Source: Usnea hakonensis
Lineage: Eukaryota > Ascomycota > Lecanoromycetes > Lecanorales > Parmeliaceae
Direction of reading: 5' to 3'
Assembly (NCBI GenBank): GCA_013423325.1
Contig: BLJB01000038.1
Location: 124,634-188,633 of the forward strand
DNA length: 64,000 nt
The translations under genes were made by a program, and so were the position numbers. This document shows positions 42,783-53,747 of the stretch, in pieces. The notes beneath the pieces were generated by a model. It searched no databases and was not told where the DNA came from. It saw only the letters and a program-made list of their open reading frames with translations. Positions within the stretch are counted from its first letter, which is position 1. Each line of letters starts with the position of its first letter.

Positions 42783-43059
42783 CTAAGAAACGCTCCCAAC
42801 CAACAACGCCGCGACCCCCCCCTCCTCGCTCCTGACCGTAATCTTAGTCGTGACGCCGCTCTTGGCCGAGAACGCCATCTTGACGAGCGCGGCCACTTTG
42901 CCCCCGGCGAGGGTCTTGCCGTAGAGTTTGAGGGTGTGGGTGCTGGTGGACAAGGAGACGTCGGTGCCGTCGAGGGGTTGGAGGGAGAGGGCTTTTGTGA
43001 GTTGGGTGGTTGCGTCTGTTGGGGGGTGAAGGGTTGGTCAGTCTTTGTGGATGGTTCTC

Positions 43060-43116
<57 letters not shown>

Positions 43117-43148
43117 GGGGGGTGATGTAGAGAAGGGGGGGTGCGTAC
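42690..43148. other. strand-skew island 7 across the SEC21 3' end
   Basis: On the + strand 42690-42840 is A/C-rich with C runs, then from about 42860 it is G-rich (G/T), ending in the poly-G tract. The switch lies inside the last coding exon. Confidence 0.65.
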
Positions 43149-45881
43149 CTGCTATGCTCTTGGTGCTGCTCAACTGCAGCGTCTCCGACGCCTCTTCCCC
43201 ATTGGCGCCCGTCTGCTCCCACGCGTGGTCGAAGCTGCCGGCGAAGGCGGGCGTGACGTAGTCGCTGCCCACGAGATCCAAGTCTTCGACTTGGTACTCG
43301 TCTTCGTAGCCGCTTTCGTCCGGCTCCCCCGTGGTAGGATCGATTTCCTTGCTCGTGAATTTCAGGACGTTGGTGAAGGATGTGACGGGGTAGGCGACCT
43401 CGTCGGATTTTTTGAAGCTCACAAACACCGTGCCGGGTTGGTCGGCTGCCAGTTTGGCGACGGGGATGGTGAATTCTTCTTCCAACGATTCTTCTTCTTC
43501 GGAGGGTGTGGCGACTACGGACACTTCTTCCAGAACGGTATCAGTCATGGTATTTTTGATCTCATACTGTAACACAAGATGCTCTTTGTAGATGTGCTTG
43601 ATAACGCTGACGACGTATTCCGTCTCGGATTCGGTTAGTTCGACAGGATGTGACGATCTGAGCAGTGCGCCATGGGCTTTGAGCTCTGGTATCTGCATCA
43701 ATTGATGCGAGTGTTTCTGTGCATTGGCAAGGGCAGCGGCAGCGCTGTCGGCTGTACCGTTGACTTGCGCCTTCTTTGGACCTGTGCTTGGGGCTTTCAG
43801 CGTCGGTGTTGCGGACGTCAACTTCTTGGTCCGTTCTTCTGCGAGGGCTTGCTCATGACTGACGACAGGAACGGTAGCCATGTCGAACGCTGTCGTGAAT
43901 GTAGCCTTATCGTCCGCAGTAACATACATCACGAGTTGGTGCTCGAATGTTGACAACGAAAACATCGAGTCTAAGAGTGCGGTCAGCATGTTTGACTAGG
44001 CTTGGCGATATTGCGCAACGCACCATTTTTGATGAATCGGTTCGCCATCTCATCTTCCTCGGACATCAACCTCAGGTTCAGAGCAGCACGATCCCGAACT
44101 TCGTCATCAGTGTCATCAAGACACCTAGTGAGCAGGACAGTGACGCTGCGCTTGACCTCAGGATCCTTCTGCCCAACTCCAAACTTTGCGAGCGCTGTGA
44201 CTGCTGCAGCCCTGACCAAGGCGTTCTCGAGGACGACACGATTGTAGATGTACCGTATGTACTTTGTCGGATGCGGAGTTTTAGGGCCCTCAACACCTAG
44301 CAGATGCAATATTCGAACGGCCAGCTTAGTGAACTCGCAATCCTCGATGAACTCGCAAAGATGAGCCAAGGCTATGTCTGTCAGCTGTGGGAAGCTCTTT
44401 CAATGGTCAATAAGCCTACCTTCTTCTTTGCTACCTGGTACGAATTTGATCAGGTCAAACATGCTCTCTACCACGCTCCTCTTAAACTCGTAGCCCCCCT
44501 CGTCCCTCAGAATGCCGCTCAAGAAGGTCAGCATGCCAGCCTGCTTGCTAGGAAATTTCAAACATAGGGTTCTTATCGCTTCAACAATTGTAATCTTAAA
44601 TTCGTCTGTGATGTCCGCCATAAAGCTAGAAATCTGTTTCATTAGTCGATCCACGCTGCCTTCGTTACCAGTCTTAAGGAGAGTTGTAATAGCAAAGGTA
44701 GCAATCGACCGGTTCGAGTTGGATATCAGAGTCTCAATGTCAGGGTTGCATGATTGAAGAGCTTGCGGTTTAAAGGACGCCACGTTGTGTAGAATTCGTA
44801 TGGCAGCAAATTTGGTGACAGCTCGAGGAGAAGTCAAAAACAGTTGCAGAGTATGGATAGCTTGCGTCATTTCTGAGTCAGTGACATCGCGCAGATCACA
44901 GATAGCTTTGGCGGCTTCGAAGTTGACCATCTCAGCTTTATGTCGAAGCCAACCGTCAAGAAGTTGCATCATGGGTCTCCTCAAGCTTAAGTCGTCTTCT
45001 ATTAATTTGGCAGCCAATCGAACCAACAAGATTGTGCCAGCGGGACTCTTTACAACACCGGGCGTGCCAAATTGTTGGACCATCTTGACTAGGGCCATTC
45101 GATCGTGTGATCTCATCTGGTACAACAGACCAATGGCATGATACTGGTTCATGAAATGCGTACTCGGCTGTAATGCTTGCTGGCTTCCAGATGTCGAGAA
45201 GCCAAGGGAGAAACCACCAGACGACTTTGACGAGGATGCGGCTTCTTGAGTCTCACTCTGCCACCTTCTTACCAGATCACGAGCAATTGGCAGTAGATGG
45301 TATGAGGACACTAGGGCCGCGGAGGATACAGAAGGATTCTTGTCGACAATAGCGTTCTTGATCGAACGTTCGATTGCTTGTACAGTGGTTGCCTGCAGAG
45401 CTTTAGTAGGTCTAGGCATACTACGTGGGCCTTGCGTACGTCTATAACTCTGCACAATGCTCGGATTGCGTTTGCCTTGTAAAGAACGTCGCTTTTTTCT
45501 GCGGTATCCTTCATGATACTCTGTGTGACCATGATGACATCCTGTGCAGAACTTGCCAGCTCTTTGAATATGAGGTACATCATCTGGCGGAGGGATGGAT
45601 CTTTGTTCTGGAAGAGTTTTGAGATGCCGAAGAAAAGGTCTGTAGCTTCGTTCGAAGGGAACGTCTCGCCAGTAAAGAGGAGCAAGGCAATTTTGGTAAG
45701 AAGTATCCGACATTTTCGAGGAGATATAGGAGAATAGTTGAACAGGCGAGCTGGATGGTTGTGTGAGTGAGACGCTTTGGCTATAAGCACGGATGTAGAC
45801 CTCACCTTCTTGGAAGACAGCGGTCCTGTCGACCTTGACGATGGCCTGATCGCCATCTTCATCCTTTTTGCTGTAACTCAT
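42783..45881 (-). CDS. SEC21: coatomer subunit gamma (COPI), 920 aa
   Basis: Six exons: 45881-45806, 45750-45440, 45392-44420, 44371-44024, 43970-43149 and 43015-42783, all phases agreeing. The start MSYSKKDEDGDQAIVKVDRT is that of fungal gamma-COP, followed by S-P-R-K-C-R-I-L-L-T-K-I-A, FFGISKLFQNKDPSLRQMMY and the HEAT-rich adaptin-like N-terminal trunk (residues about 20-550), then the appendage domain ending ATTQLTKALSLQPLDGTDVS ... L-Y-G-K-T-L-A-G-G-K. Gamma-COP forms, with beta, delta and zeta, the adaptor part of the COPI coat, which binds KKXX cargo for Golgi-to-ER return. The length matches the family. The last intron (43016-43148) contains a 54-base poly-G (poly-C in the transcript). 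Codon wobble in the last exon switches from C to G/T, see the skew island. Confidence 0.96.
43062..43115. repeat. 54-base uninterrupted poly-G in the last SEC21 intron
   Basis: G from 43062 to 43115, then A and more G. In the SEC21 transcript it is a poly-C inside the intron, upstream of the acceptor at 43016. Such a run is prone to slippage, and the G strand to quadruplex folding; its exact length in the assembly should not be trusted. Confidence 0.9.
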
Positions 45882-46561
45882 GGTGATGATAGGTTGAGCT
45901 TGAAGCTAAGCTTTTGTTCTCAAGCCCACACACTTGTTCACAATCCTTAGTGACAGGATCTTGGAATTGGGCACTGGGCTCGCAGCGCATCGGTTCCTAG
46001 CGCATCGGTTCCTAGCGCAGACGTCTCTTCCACATCTTCCAATTGCTGTATGTTTGGATGATTCCGGGGCGGGTCACAATGTTTGGATCCAAATGGCAGC
46101 CCGGCCAGATATAAAGTTGGGAGCTCTCAGCGCCAGATCTCTTGTCTTTTTGTGTAGGGCTGAAAATACGGTCGCCCAAACTACCTTAATGCCAAGAGTT
46201 TCACGATCTACCTTAATTAAACCGAGCCCCTAATTGGGTGTAGAGTGAGCGCCGCCCTATATGACCCACGGCGAGCTACAAGGAAGAACAGACAGCGCTC
46301 AGCGAAAAAAATATCCCCTACCCCCGTCCTTTTGGTGATTAGAAAGTGTGTGTGTGTGTGTGTGTGATTCCTACATCGGAGGGGTGTCCCTGTAGCCTTA
46401 TTGGCTACAGTGGATTACCCCACTCGGCCTTACGACCATGTCCGGTATTAAGTACATCTCCTCCTCATTATCCTCCTCGTCCTCGTCCTCCCCCTCCTCC
46501 TCCCTTTTCAAGTTATTAGACTCCCCTTGATTACCATTCATCTATGATACAATACGCCCCC
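45882..46561. other. SEC21 promoter region and 3' flank of the secreted protein gene
   Basis: It holds a 15-bp tandem duplication (CGCATCGGTTCCTAG twice, 45986-46015), a (GT)n microsatellite at 46346-46366, and a perfect 8-bp-stem hairpin CTGTAGCC-TTATT-GGCTACAG at 46390-46410. A CTC/CCT-rich run follows at 46450-46510. No gene. Confidence 0.5.
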
Positions 46562-47227
46562 TCATTTACATCCATCACACATATCATCCAAATCCTCCCA
46601 CGCAATCATATGATTCCTTATCGACAGCCGCTCGTGAGCCATTTCTAGATGCTCCTTTAATACCGGTGATCCCGTTTGCTGCTCACATAAAACGTCACAC
46701 CTCGCATCGGCCTCCTCCACTGATCGTAGGTACGGTGCTTGCCCCCCTCGCGCACCTAGGCCCCTTGTAAACTTGTCGAATTTGATCTTGTCCGCCATCG
46801 GCAGTCCGGTCTCAGCGAACTCGGGGATCCATTTGACGTCCCTGAGGTAGCACAACGTGTGTTTGTGCTCCCTTTCTACGATCCACGTGTCGCAAACGGA
46901 TATATAGCCCTCATCATAAGTGTCTTTATTATCGGAGCAGTCTGGGGAGGAGGTGTCCAGGCAGAAGTCCTTGACCATGTAAGTCGTGTTGTGGTGGTAC
47001 TGATAATATTCGTAGAGCCTCAAGATGGCTCTTTTGTTGACGCTGGTAGGCCCGCTTCCCTCGAAACCGCAGAAGCAGGTAGTGCTAAGGAGATAATCGC
47101 CGAAGCGAGAGTTGGTGTCGCCGGTGAAGCCGTCGACCTTTCCAGCTTCGATTTCCGCTTCGGTGGGGATACGGGAGTGGATAAAGGGAGCGAGAATTGC
47201 GATGATGACGGTGAGGATGGGGAGCAT
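46562..47227 (-). CDS. cysteine-rich secreted protein, effector-like (221 aa)
   Basis: A single-exon ORF with a clear signal peptide (MLPILTVIIAILAPFIHS, cleavage near residue 18) and 10 cysteines in the mature part, including CFC near the start, an internal pair A-R-C-D-V-L-C and the C-terminal D-M-C-D-G-C-K. It has no transmembrane helix and no GPI signal. An even number of cysteines in a ~200-residue secreted protein is the usual profile of a candidate effector or a small extracellular protein. I know no family for it. It lies 680 bp upstream of SEC21 on the same strand and next to microsatellite-rich DNA. Confidence 0.75.
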   Translation of the reverse strand: MLPILTVIIAILAPFIHSRIPTEAEIEAGKVDGFTGDTNSRFGDYLLSTTCFCGFEGSGPTSVNKRAILRLYEYYQYHHNTTYMVKDFCLDTSSPDCSDNKDTYDEGYISVCDTWIVEREHKHTLCYLRDVKWIPEFAETGLPMADKIKFDKFTRGLGARGGQAPYLRSVEEADARCDVLCEQQTGSPVLKEHLEMAHERLSIRNHMIAWEDLDDMCDGCK

Positions 47228-48476
47228 TGTGGCGAGTTAACTTATGAATGGTTAGGGATTCGAAAAGTGATTGGATCTTATAGTATTAATTCTTTCTTGT
47301 AGGAGATGTACTTCTGCGTGTAGATTTTTGAGAGAAAGAGAAATAAGGGAAAGAATTCTACAAATGAATAATGCATTTTTTTCGCATTAGCAGGAAAATA
47401 TAGCATTTTCTTCGTATTTTTGCTGTTGAGAGATGGTTGAGGAGCTGTGGCTTATATGTGAACCCACCCCCCCGTACTACTACTCCTAATTGGGACCGAA
47501 TTCTCAAAGACCAAGGCTATAAGCCAGATATAAGCTCCACTGGAGAAGTCTCGATTGCCACCGACTTTGGTTGGGAAGTTAGGATCCAGATCTCCAAGTT
47601 CAACGTTGCCAGATGATTTATCTCCCAGTCTCTGCACCAACCGAGCTCCAACATGAATCTTTATATATATATATGTGTGTCTGTCTGTCTGTCTGTCTGT
47701 GCGTCTGTGCATCGGCAAAATTGAAATTCAAATATACGCAAGCAATTTGCGCAATCTGCGCGATTAGCAGTCGATAGCAAGAATAGCACGAATAGCCCAT
47801 GTCGTTTCGCCATTAGCACGAACAGTCTTTTTCAGGTGTAATCGCAAATACCTTGCGAGAATAGTTCCCCCACCTCTAGGGATCCCCCTCGAGAGCAATT
47901 TTCCGTGCGGGTACGGTCCCCCCTTGGCAAAAACCTCCCAATAGACCACCTATATAGCTCGAATATCCATATCGGAGCCAGCTCCCTACGGGAATGATTA
48001 CCCCCTCACGAACTTTACCTCGTTGGCACAGTTGTCCCTATGTACCCGTTGATCCCTTACGGATACCGTAGCCCCATTCCAACGTTTACCTTATATCACC
48101 GTTTTGCTCAAGGTGACTGTTCCCGCAGTTCGACTATGAACGCCTCTTCAACCATGATGAAGGCCATAGAACGGCGGCGCAGCCCACACAACGGCGACCT
48201 CACCCACTACTGGGGATTCTATAAGTATTGTCGCATCCGAAAAGGCTCCTAGGAGCTCGAAAAGGAGCATGATGGTAGAGTAGAAAGGCATGCAGAAAGG
48301 ATGACGACATGTCTAAAACGGCCATTAATGATGTGCTGCAGCCGCTGGTGACGTACTTAGGGTCACTGCCCTAATCACACTCGCAGTTTCTTTCCTGAGA
48401 TCGGTAAGGGATCGAATCAAGATCGAATCAAGATCGAAGAGTACTTTACTTTTGCTGAGCCAATATTGGCAAATTA
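47228..48476. other. 1.25-kb gap with microsatellites and short tandem repeats
   Basis: It contains a composite microsatellite (TA)n(GT)n(CTGT)n at 47661-47711 and an 11-bp tandem repeat GATCGAATCAA at 48410-48437, just upstream of the next ATG. The part from 47460 to 48250 has short interrupted ORFs but nothing recognisable. Confidence 0.5.
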
Positions 48477-50939
48477 ATGACTAGGATGGAATCTCGTGAT
48501 ATTCAGCGAACTGCTGCCGCTGGCGCTGGATTCAATCTTGTCGCAGCGCTTGTCAATCTTGCCAGCCCTACAGGGATTGTAGCAGGATATACACGAGATC
48601 TACTAAGATGGCTTGAACGGTCTGGAGTAGACGAGAGCATTTTTGAGAATTGTATGAAAGAGGCTCAATGTCTCGCATATCCGAACAAAAATGGCATGCT
48701 ACTTTCGGCCAGTGTCGCTAGAGCCGACGAACGGCTTCGAAAGATAAAGACAGGACAAATGCCATTGGCCATCGTATTCTCACAAGCGCTCGGCCGATAT
48801 ATCATTAAAGATCCCGCTCTCAACTATATGGCTTCAACGACCGCTTGCCTTCTCACACACCATGATCTGTCCTATGCTAAGTCAGCGCTGACATCGATGC
48901 TCTTGGACAAAGGTGGCCATGAGATTGAGACAAAATACAACTACGAGGTTTGGAGGACGCCATTCAGAGCCGTCGTTTCAAGCGTAGTTGAAAGCATCTT
49001 CCTTAATATTTCAAACCCTGGGCATCAAACCGCACACTTTCCCCTAGAGTTGGCAGACCTCCACGCTCATCTGGTGGATGATACAAATTTTGCTGCCATC
49101 GTGAAAAGAGTGCAGAAGACATCCTCTGATCTAGTACTAAAGGCCGACAGATTTCCTGCTGACATTGTTTTGTGGTTGCTCAACCACTTTGAGGGCCGCC
49201 TTGAAGTGTTTGTGAAGTCCGCAAAAGTCTATGATGCGAAGCTTGGTCTTCATACTAGGAAAATTACCACGATCGTTGAAGAAACCTGCTCAGATGATCA
49301 TGAAGCCTGTAACAGCCGCTCATGGCCAGTAGAATTTTCGGAAATTATACATGGCAAGCATTTCCGCTTAATTGGGGGATCATCATCCGAAGATCTTAAG
49401 CCTCGTTCGTACCAAAGACAAAAGCTCTACACCACTGATAATCTCATGAACACTACTTACACATCGGATAAGGTGTATCTTGGGAAAGAAGAGCGTAACG
49501 AAATCAAATACGCGGCGAGGCGTATTACCGGATGGCTAATGAATGTTCCCATCAACGTTAAAGACTGGCCACAACTGGATGGCTTCTGCTTCAAGTCTGA
49601 GGTTGAGTTGGACGAAGATCGAATTCGATCTCTCGATTTTATCGTTGCGCAACTTCTTTGCAGATCACCCCGTCTTTTGCAAGAGAGGACTGGGGAGTCC
49701 ACGAGATCAGCTCCGATATTCCGAAGGCCTCAGTGGCAAGGCTCGCCAATCAGCTCACAAAACATTGAACCAGAGCAGTGGGGTTCCGAAACCACCCCAG
49801 AAGAGGTGTTGAAAAACTTCCCTTGTGCCGAACAACTATTAGAGAACATGCAGAAATCCTGCCGTTGTCCTAACTGTAAATTCGAAGGGAGTTTATCAGG
49901 CTGCAAAAGGGGCTGCCTGCGATACTGTGCTGTGCTAGAACTCTGTATCCTTGTTTCTCATGCCATCGCTGATGCTCTGGGAGCGGACGATGTTTCCGGG
50001 GCTCCGGATGCCGAGGATGCGAAGTCAGGGGTCATGACGCTGCTCTCCGAGGTAATAGACCAAGGAATTGTTCGATGGGACACTTGGTTTAAGGTAGCAG
50101 CGTGCGCCGTCAGCGGCTGCTCGTGGCACTTGTTTACCGATACCAAGGAAAGTTCGAGAGATGATGGCGGACGTACCTGGGTAGGGGTGCAGTATGGGAG
50201 TCTTGCCGTCCTAGCACCCTGGCTGGACTTTTGTGCTCCACTTGAGATCCACGGATCCTTTCGAATCTTTTCTTGTGAAGGCAATGTCGAAGGTGTCAAA
50301 GACGACATAGCATTGATCCAAACGGAGCACACACATGCAAACCTTCCCAACCTTCCTGACCCGGTGGGTCCAGTCGCAAGTCCAAATCAGACATACGAGA
50401 GACTTGTTAGCTCCGATGATACGTCATGTCAAGTGCAAAAAGCCCTCTTTCGGATTGGAAAATCCTTGCACAAACTGTTGGTCATCGTCAGAGTCAGCAG
50501 CTACCTTCGCCTTATAGATCCCACACGATCAATGGTGAATCTATCCAGAAGCAAGAAAGCTGTTTGCCACCATGGTCGGCAAATTTACACCCCTCGGCGG
50601 CTTGAGGAAATACTGGGGTCGGACCTGACAATCAGGGCCTGCACCTTTGAAGATATTTTTACCCAATGGGGTGGTAATCTAGACAGCAGCCCCGAAGATC
50701 ATCGGGGCAGAAACTTTGACATGACTCATGTTGTTAGTGGCCTTCAAAAAGTACATATAGCGCTCGCTCTCTCGAACGGCGGCGTGATTCTTCGCAACTT
50801 TCGATGCTGTTTGACATGTGCGCTGAGAAGTTACTTTGATTCTAGAAACGAGGCTGAAAATCCCCGCTCCATATTAACCTTTGACATCACGGGACCGAGG
50901 CAGCTGGAAGGGCCGGGACCTATTCACACACAGCATTAA
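48477..50939 (+). CDS. uncharacterised 820-aa protein with a central cysteine cluster
   Basis: A single uninterrupted ORF from ATG 48477 to TAA 50937-50939. The N-terminus has a small-residue hydrophobic stretch (AAAGAGFNLVAALVNLASPT) followed by an amphipathic G-Y-T-R-D-L-L-R-W-L-E. A dense cysteine cluster, C462-R-C464-P-N-C467 ... C476-x3-C480-x3-C484, looks like a metal site and is followed by L-E-L-C and a helical H-A-I-A-D-A-L-G segment. The C-terminal part has W-D-T-W-F-K-V-A-A and a G-V-Q-Y-G-S-L-A-V-L-A-P-W-L block. I recognise no named domain. It is a full-length, intact gene with unbiased codon use, in an accessory stretch next to decayed genes. Similar architecture could belong to one of the large unnamed families expanded in ascomycete accessory regions; that is inference. 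Confidence 0.72.
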   Translation: MTRMESRDIQRTAAAGAGFNLVAALVNLASPTGIVAGYTRDLLRWLERSGVDESIFENCMKEAQCLAYPNKNGMLLSASVARADERLRKIKTGQMPLAIVFSQALGRYIIKDPALNYMASTTACLLTHHDLSYAKSALTSMLLDKGGHEIETKYNYEVWRTPFRAVVSSVVESIFLNISNPGHQTAHFPLELADLHAHLVDDTNFAAIVKRVQKTSSDLVLKADRFPADIVLWLLNHFEGRLEVFVKSAKVYDAKLGLHTRKITTIVEETCSDDHEACNSRSWPVEFSEIIHGKHFRLIGGSSSEDLKPRSYQRQKLYTTDNLMNTTYTSDKVYLGKEERNEIKYAARRITGWLMNVPINVKDWPQLDGFCFKSEVELDEDRIRSLDFIVAQLLCRSPRLLQERTGESTRSAPIFRRPQWQGSPISSQNIEPEQWGSETTPEEVLKNFPCAEQLLENMQKSCRCPNCKFEGSLSGCKRGCLRYCAVLELCILVSHAIADALGADDVSGAPDAEDAKSGVMTLLSEVIDQGIVRWDTWFKVAACAVSGCSWHLFTDTKESSRDDGGRTWVGVQYGSLAVLAPWLDFCAPLEIHGSFRIFSCEGNVEGVKDDIALIQTEHTHANLPNLPDPVGPVASPNQTYERLVSSDDTSCQVQKALFRIGKSLHKLLVIVRVSSYLRLIDPTRSMVNLSRSKKAVCHHGRQIYTPRRLEEILGSDLTIRACTFEDIFTQWGGNLDSSPEDHRGRNFDMTHVVSGLQKVHIALALSNGGVILRNFRCCLTCALRSYFDSRNEAENPRSILTFDITGPRQLEGPGPIHTQH

Positions 50940-52669
50940 TAAGCCACCATTCTCTCCTGTGCTGTCACAGTGACCGTCATGTTATAGCCACCAGGGAGCT
51001 ATCTTCTTCAAAGAGGGACTGCCTCGCTAAGAGGCCCTCACAAATTAGAGATGTGGGCTTTATGGTACAATTTTGACCATGCATGCATCATTTACGTCTC
51101 ACGAACTAATCGGCCTCCTCGATATCGGCAGAATTCGAAGCGATATAGGAGCCTATCTGCACTATCAATGGCGAATGGGCTCAACCAACTATTTTGTATT
51201 TATCTTTGGAACATTGGAAACTCTGTGGATAGCAGAGGTCATGCGTGAAGGATGAGAAGCGTTCTAGTTAGTGGGTATGGAAATTTTGATGAAATACATC
51301 TGCGTGTATATACGACTCTTTTTCATAAAAAAAGACTTCTCTATAGACGAGGGTTACGCAAGGATATACCTCTTGACCTAATTCGCTAATTTAGAAATCA
51401 AAATTCATAATTCGAACGTATCACATTTGAAAAAAAAAAAAGTCGCTTTTGTTTTCTGCAATTCAATTCAAATGGAAGACATGGCGCCGTGCTGCTCTCA
51501 AATCCTACCGTTCTTTACAACACGGGTGCGAGTACCTTACGTTCCGTGCTCTCAACACGACTGTATTTCCTTCCAATACCAATACTGAAATCAAAATCAT
51601 AGAGTAAAGGGGAGATCGTATGCGTTTTTAATGGCCAAGAAAGGGTTCGGAGACCATCACGTGCTGTAGACATTGGACTACAGCTCCAGTGCGATTGGAA
51701 GATGGGGCGTGGAAAGGGGAAGCGTCAAACGCGTAAAGCTATATGGCTAAAGAAAGGTCTGTCTTGCGAGCTTGGATTTTTTTTGGATATCTATATTCAC
51801 AACCTGTGGCTCACGAGTATTGAACAGGGATTGAAGTCTCTCCGGGTTATTTTTGAATCAAGTACTTATCTTTGTAGAGCGGTATGTACATTGATAGTCC
51901 GGGCCTTCGCCTCCGCTTTCGGAGTTTCGGCCACAGGTGGAAAGTGAAGCTCGAGACTTCGTTTGCGAGTGTGAGGATACTAGCAGATATTCTCGCGGTA
52001 CAATTTTCTTGCTCCTGTATTCGATATTGTCTACATCGCCGATCCGCTATATCGATTAGGACATCTTACGGAACGGCTGTCCGAACGGGGGTCTCCAAGC
52101 CAAAGCCCATTGTTGAGCTAGATTACCCCAGTCTTTGCCCGTTACTGCATTTGACTTCGTGCTAAACCTCCCCGATGTATCGAGTTGGAATCCTGAACGA
52201 TATGAGAGGATATCTACGTTCTCAATTAGATGGTTCATTTCACTCGTTCGGTTAACCGTATTGGGGCAAGATTCACCGAGCGCAAGGAACATAAACGCCT
52301 CTAGTCAATCGAATTAGCCACTCTACTACTCCTCAGTTCCATTATCAATCTTTGCCCTTACCTGACGGGTATCGCGTAGATATTAATGTTGCTGCTATTA
52401 CGGCACCGGCCCAAGCTAGAATAACTGATTAGCATCAAGCGTCTTGGCGGGGTATAGGCATCCGTCATGTGAAGTACGTACTAACACGACGAGAACTAAA
52501 TGCAGCTAGATCGGAAATCAGCATCTGACAAAGTGGGCGGAGAATTCGTACGTACAGCCCCCCTCGTCCTGCTATAAAAATCTCCTGGCGCCCGCCATAC
52601 CTGAATGCGTAAGCTACAGAGCCAAAAGTCAGCATGACTTAAATATACAAAAATTGGGTATAGCGCAAA
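50940..52669. other. 1.7-kb accessory intergenic DNA
   Basis: AT-richer than the surroundings, with A runs near 51330-51445. Two short ORFs (51073-51255 and 51702-51947) read plausibly but match nothing and carry no splice support. They may be remnants; I do not annotate them as genes. Confidence 0.35.
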
Positions 52670-53747
52670 TCAACTAACAGCAAGCATCATTATTGCATCG
52701 AACATTTGAAAGTTTTCGATACTCGCTCTCCCTATCTGCCCTACGCCTGGGACACCCTATAGAAGATTCCACAAAGGCGCCGAACCTGGAGCAGCACTTA
52801 TCTTCTGCAGCACAGTTATAAGTACCCGGAGATCAGGTGGTTGGTTGCGCATGATTTCATCGAGGTACCATCCACAAAAGGAGATACGTGCAGCATCCAA
52901 GCTAACCTGCCAGAAAACATAGGCGGGTGCGCCTTCTCTCCAGTAATCGGTACAAAGCTGTACCTGGCTCTTGGGGAATACCGCAATCGAATTGGAATCT
53001 GATTTACCAACAAAGAAAGTAGTCAGCAACCGGTAGCTATTCGGTTTCAACTTCACGTCCATACCTGGATCAAGAACATAGCCTTGCTCATTTAGTACAG
53101 ACAATCGATTCACATTACAATATAGGACCTGGAGAAAGAGTCAATAATCTTAAGCGTTTCAAAAACTCGCATTTGGGCCCAACGCCTAGGAGCACATACC
53201 TAATCATTCGGTCCAGCCTGACTTTTATCGATCTTGGTTGCTAACATGCCTGCGATGCCCGCACCTGATATACCCTAAGCTCCGCCGAACACCCATTGGG
53301 CTTGGTTAATCCTAGCTAAAGAGTAAGCGACCGACTCATTGCTAATCAAGCAGGGTGCGTCGCAAGTAGACGATAGGCACTCAAATCCAAAACATATCCG
53401 GCTTCAAAGTAACATGTAGAGGCACGAGAGGAAAGGATAATTTTAGTAGACAAGACGTACGCATCCCGGGTATATCCCATCAAAAGATTCACTTGGGCTC
53501 GAACGTAGTCGTCATAATACCAGCCCTAGGGGTTTGTAGCGGGATTTGCCCTAGCATTGTTACCCAAATTAAGCGAAACGAACTTGGCAAGTATCGCCAC
53601 TCTCTAGAGTTCAACGTCCATCAATATTGTCTTGAGTATTGAATTGCATGAGACGGGATCGATGGCATAGCCGGCGTCTACTGGGCAGGACGAGATACAG
53701 AGACATGCGAGGAGGAGAACCTTGCGCTTAATATAATTTGTCTTCAT
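52670..53747 (-). pseudogene. secreted-protein gene interrupted by five in-frame TAG codons
   Basis: Starts at ATG 53747 with a good signal peptide (Y-I-K-R-K-V-L-L-L-A-C-L-C-I-S-S-C). Two well-formed introns (53402-53460, and one beginning at 53199 with GTATGT) keep one reading frame to a TGA at 52670-52672. Along that frame the only interruptions are TAG at 53604-53606, 53526-53528, 53275-53277, 53200-53202 (directly before the GTATGT donor, where CAG would be the consensus exon end) and 52757-52759. No TAA, TGA or frame shift occurs. Cysteines are frequent (F-E-C-L-S-S-T-C-D-A-P-C; I-S-F-C-G-W-Y-L). I do not recognise the family. Each TAG is one C-to-T change away from CAG, so mutation decay, for example by RIP, is the simplest reading; see findings. 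Confidence 0.65.

Noticed and set aside
46381..46440. Possible 5S rRNA fragment suggested by TTACGACCAT
   Set aside because: Only about ten bases match; the rest of a 5S gene is absent.
51073..51947. Short ORFs at 51073 and 51702
   Set aside because: No family resemblance, no splice continuation; could be remnants but cannot be supported.
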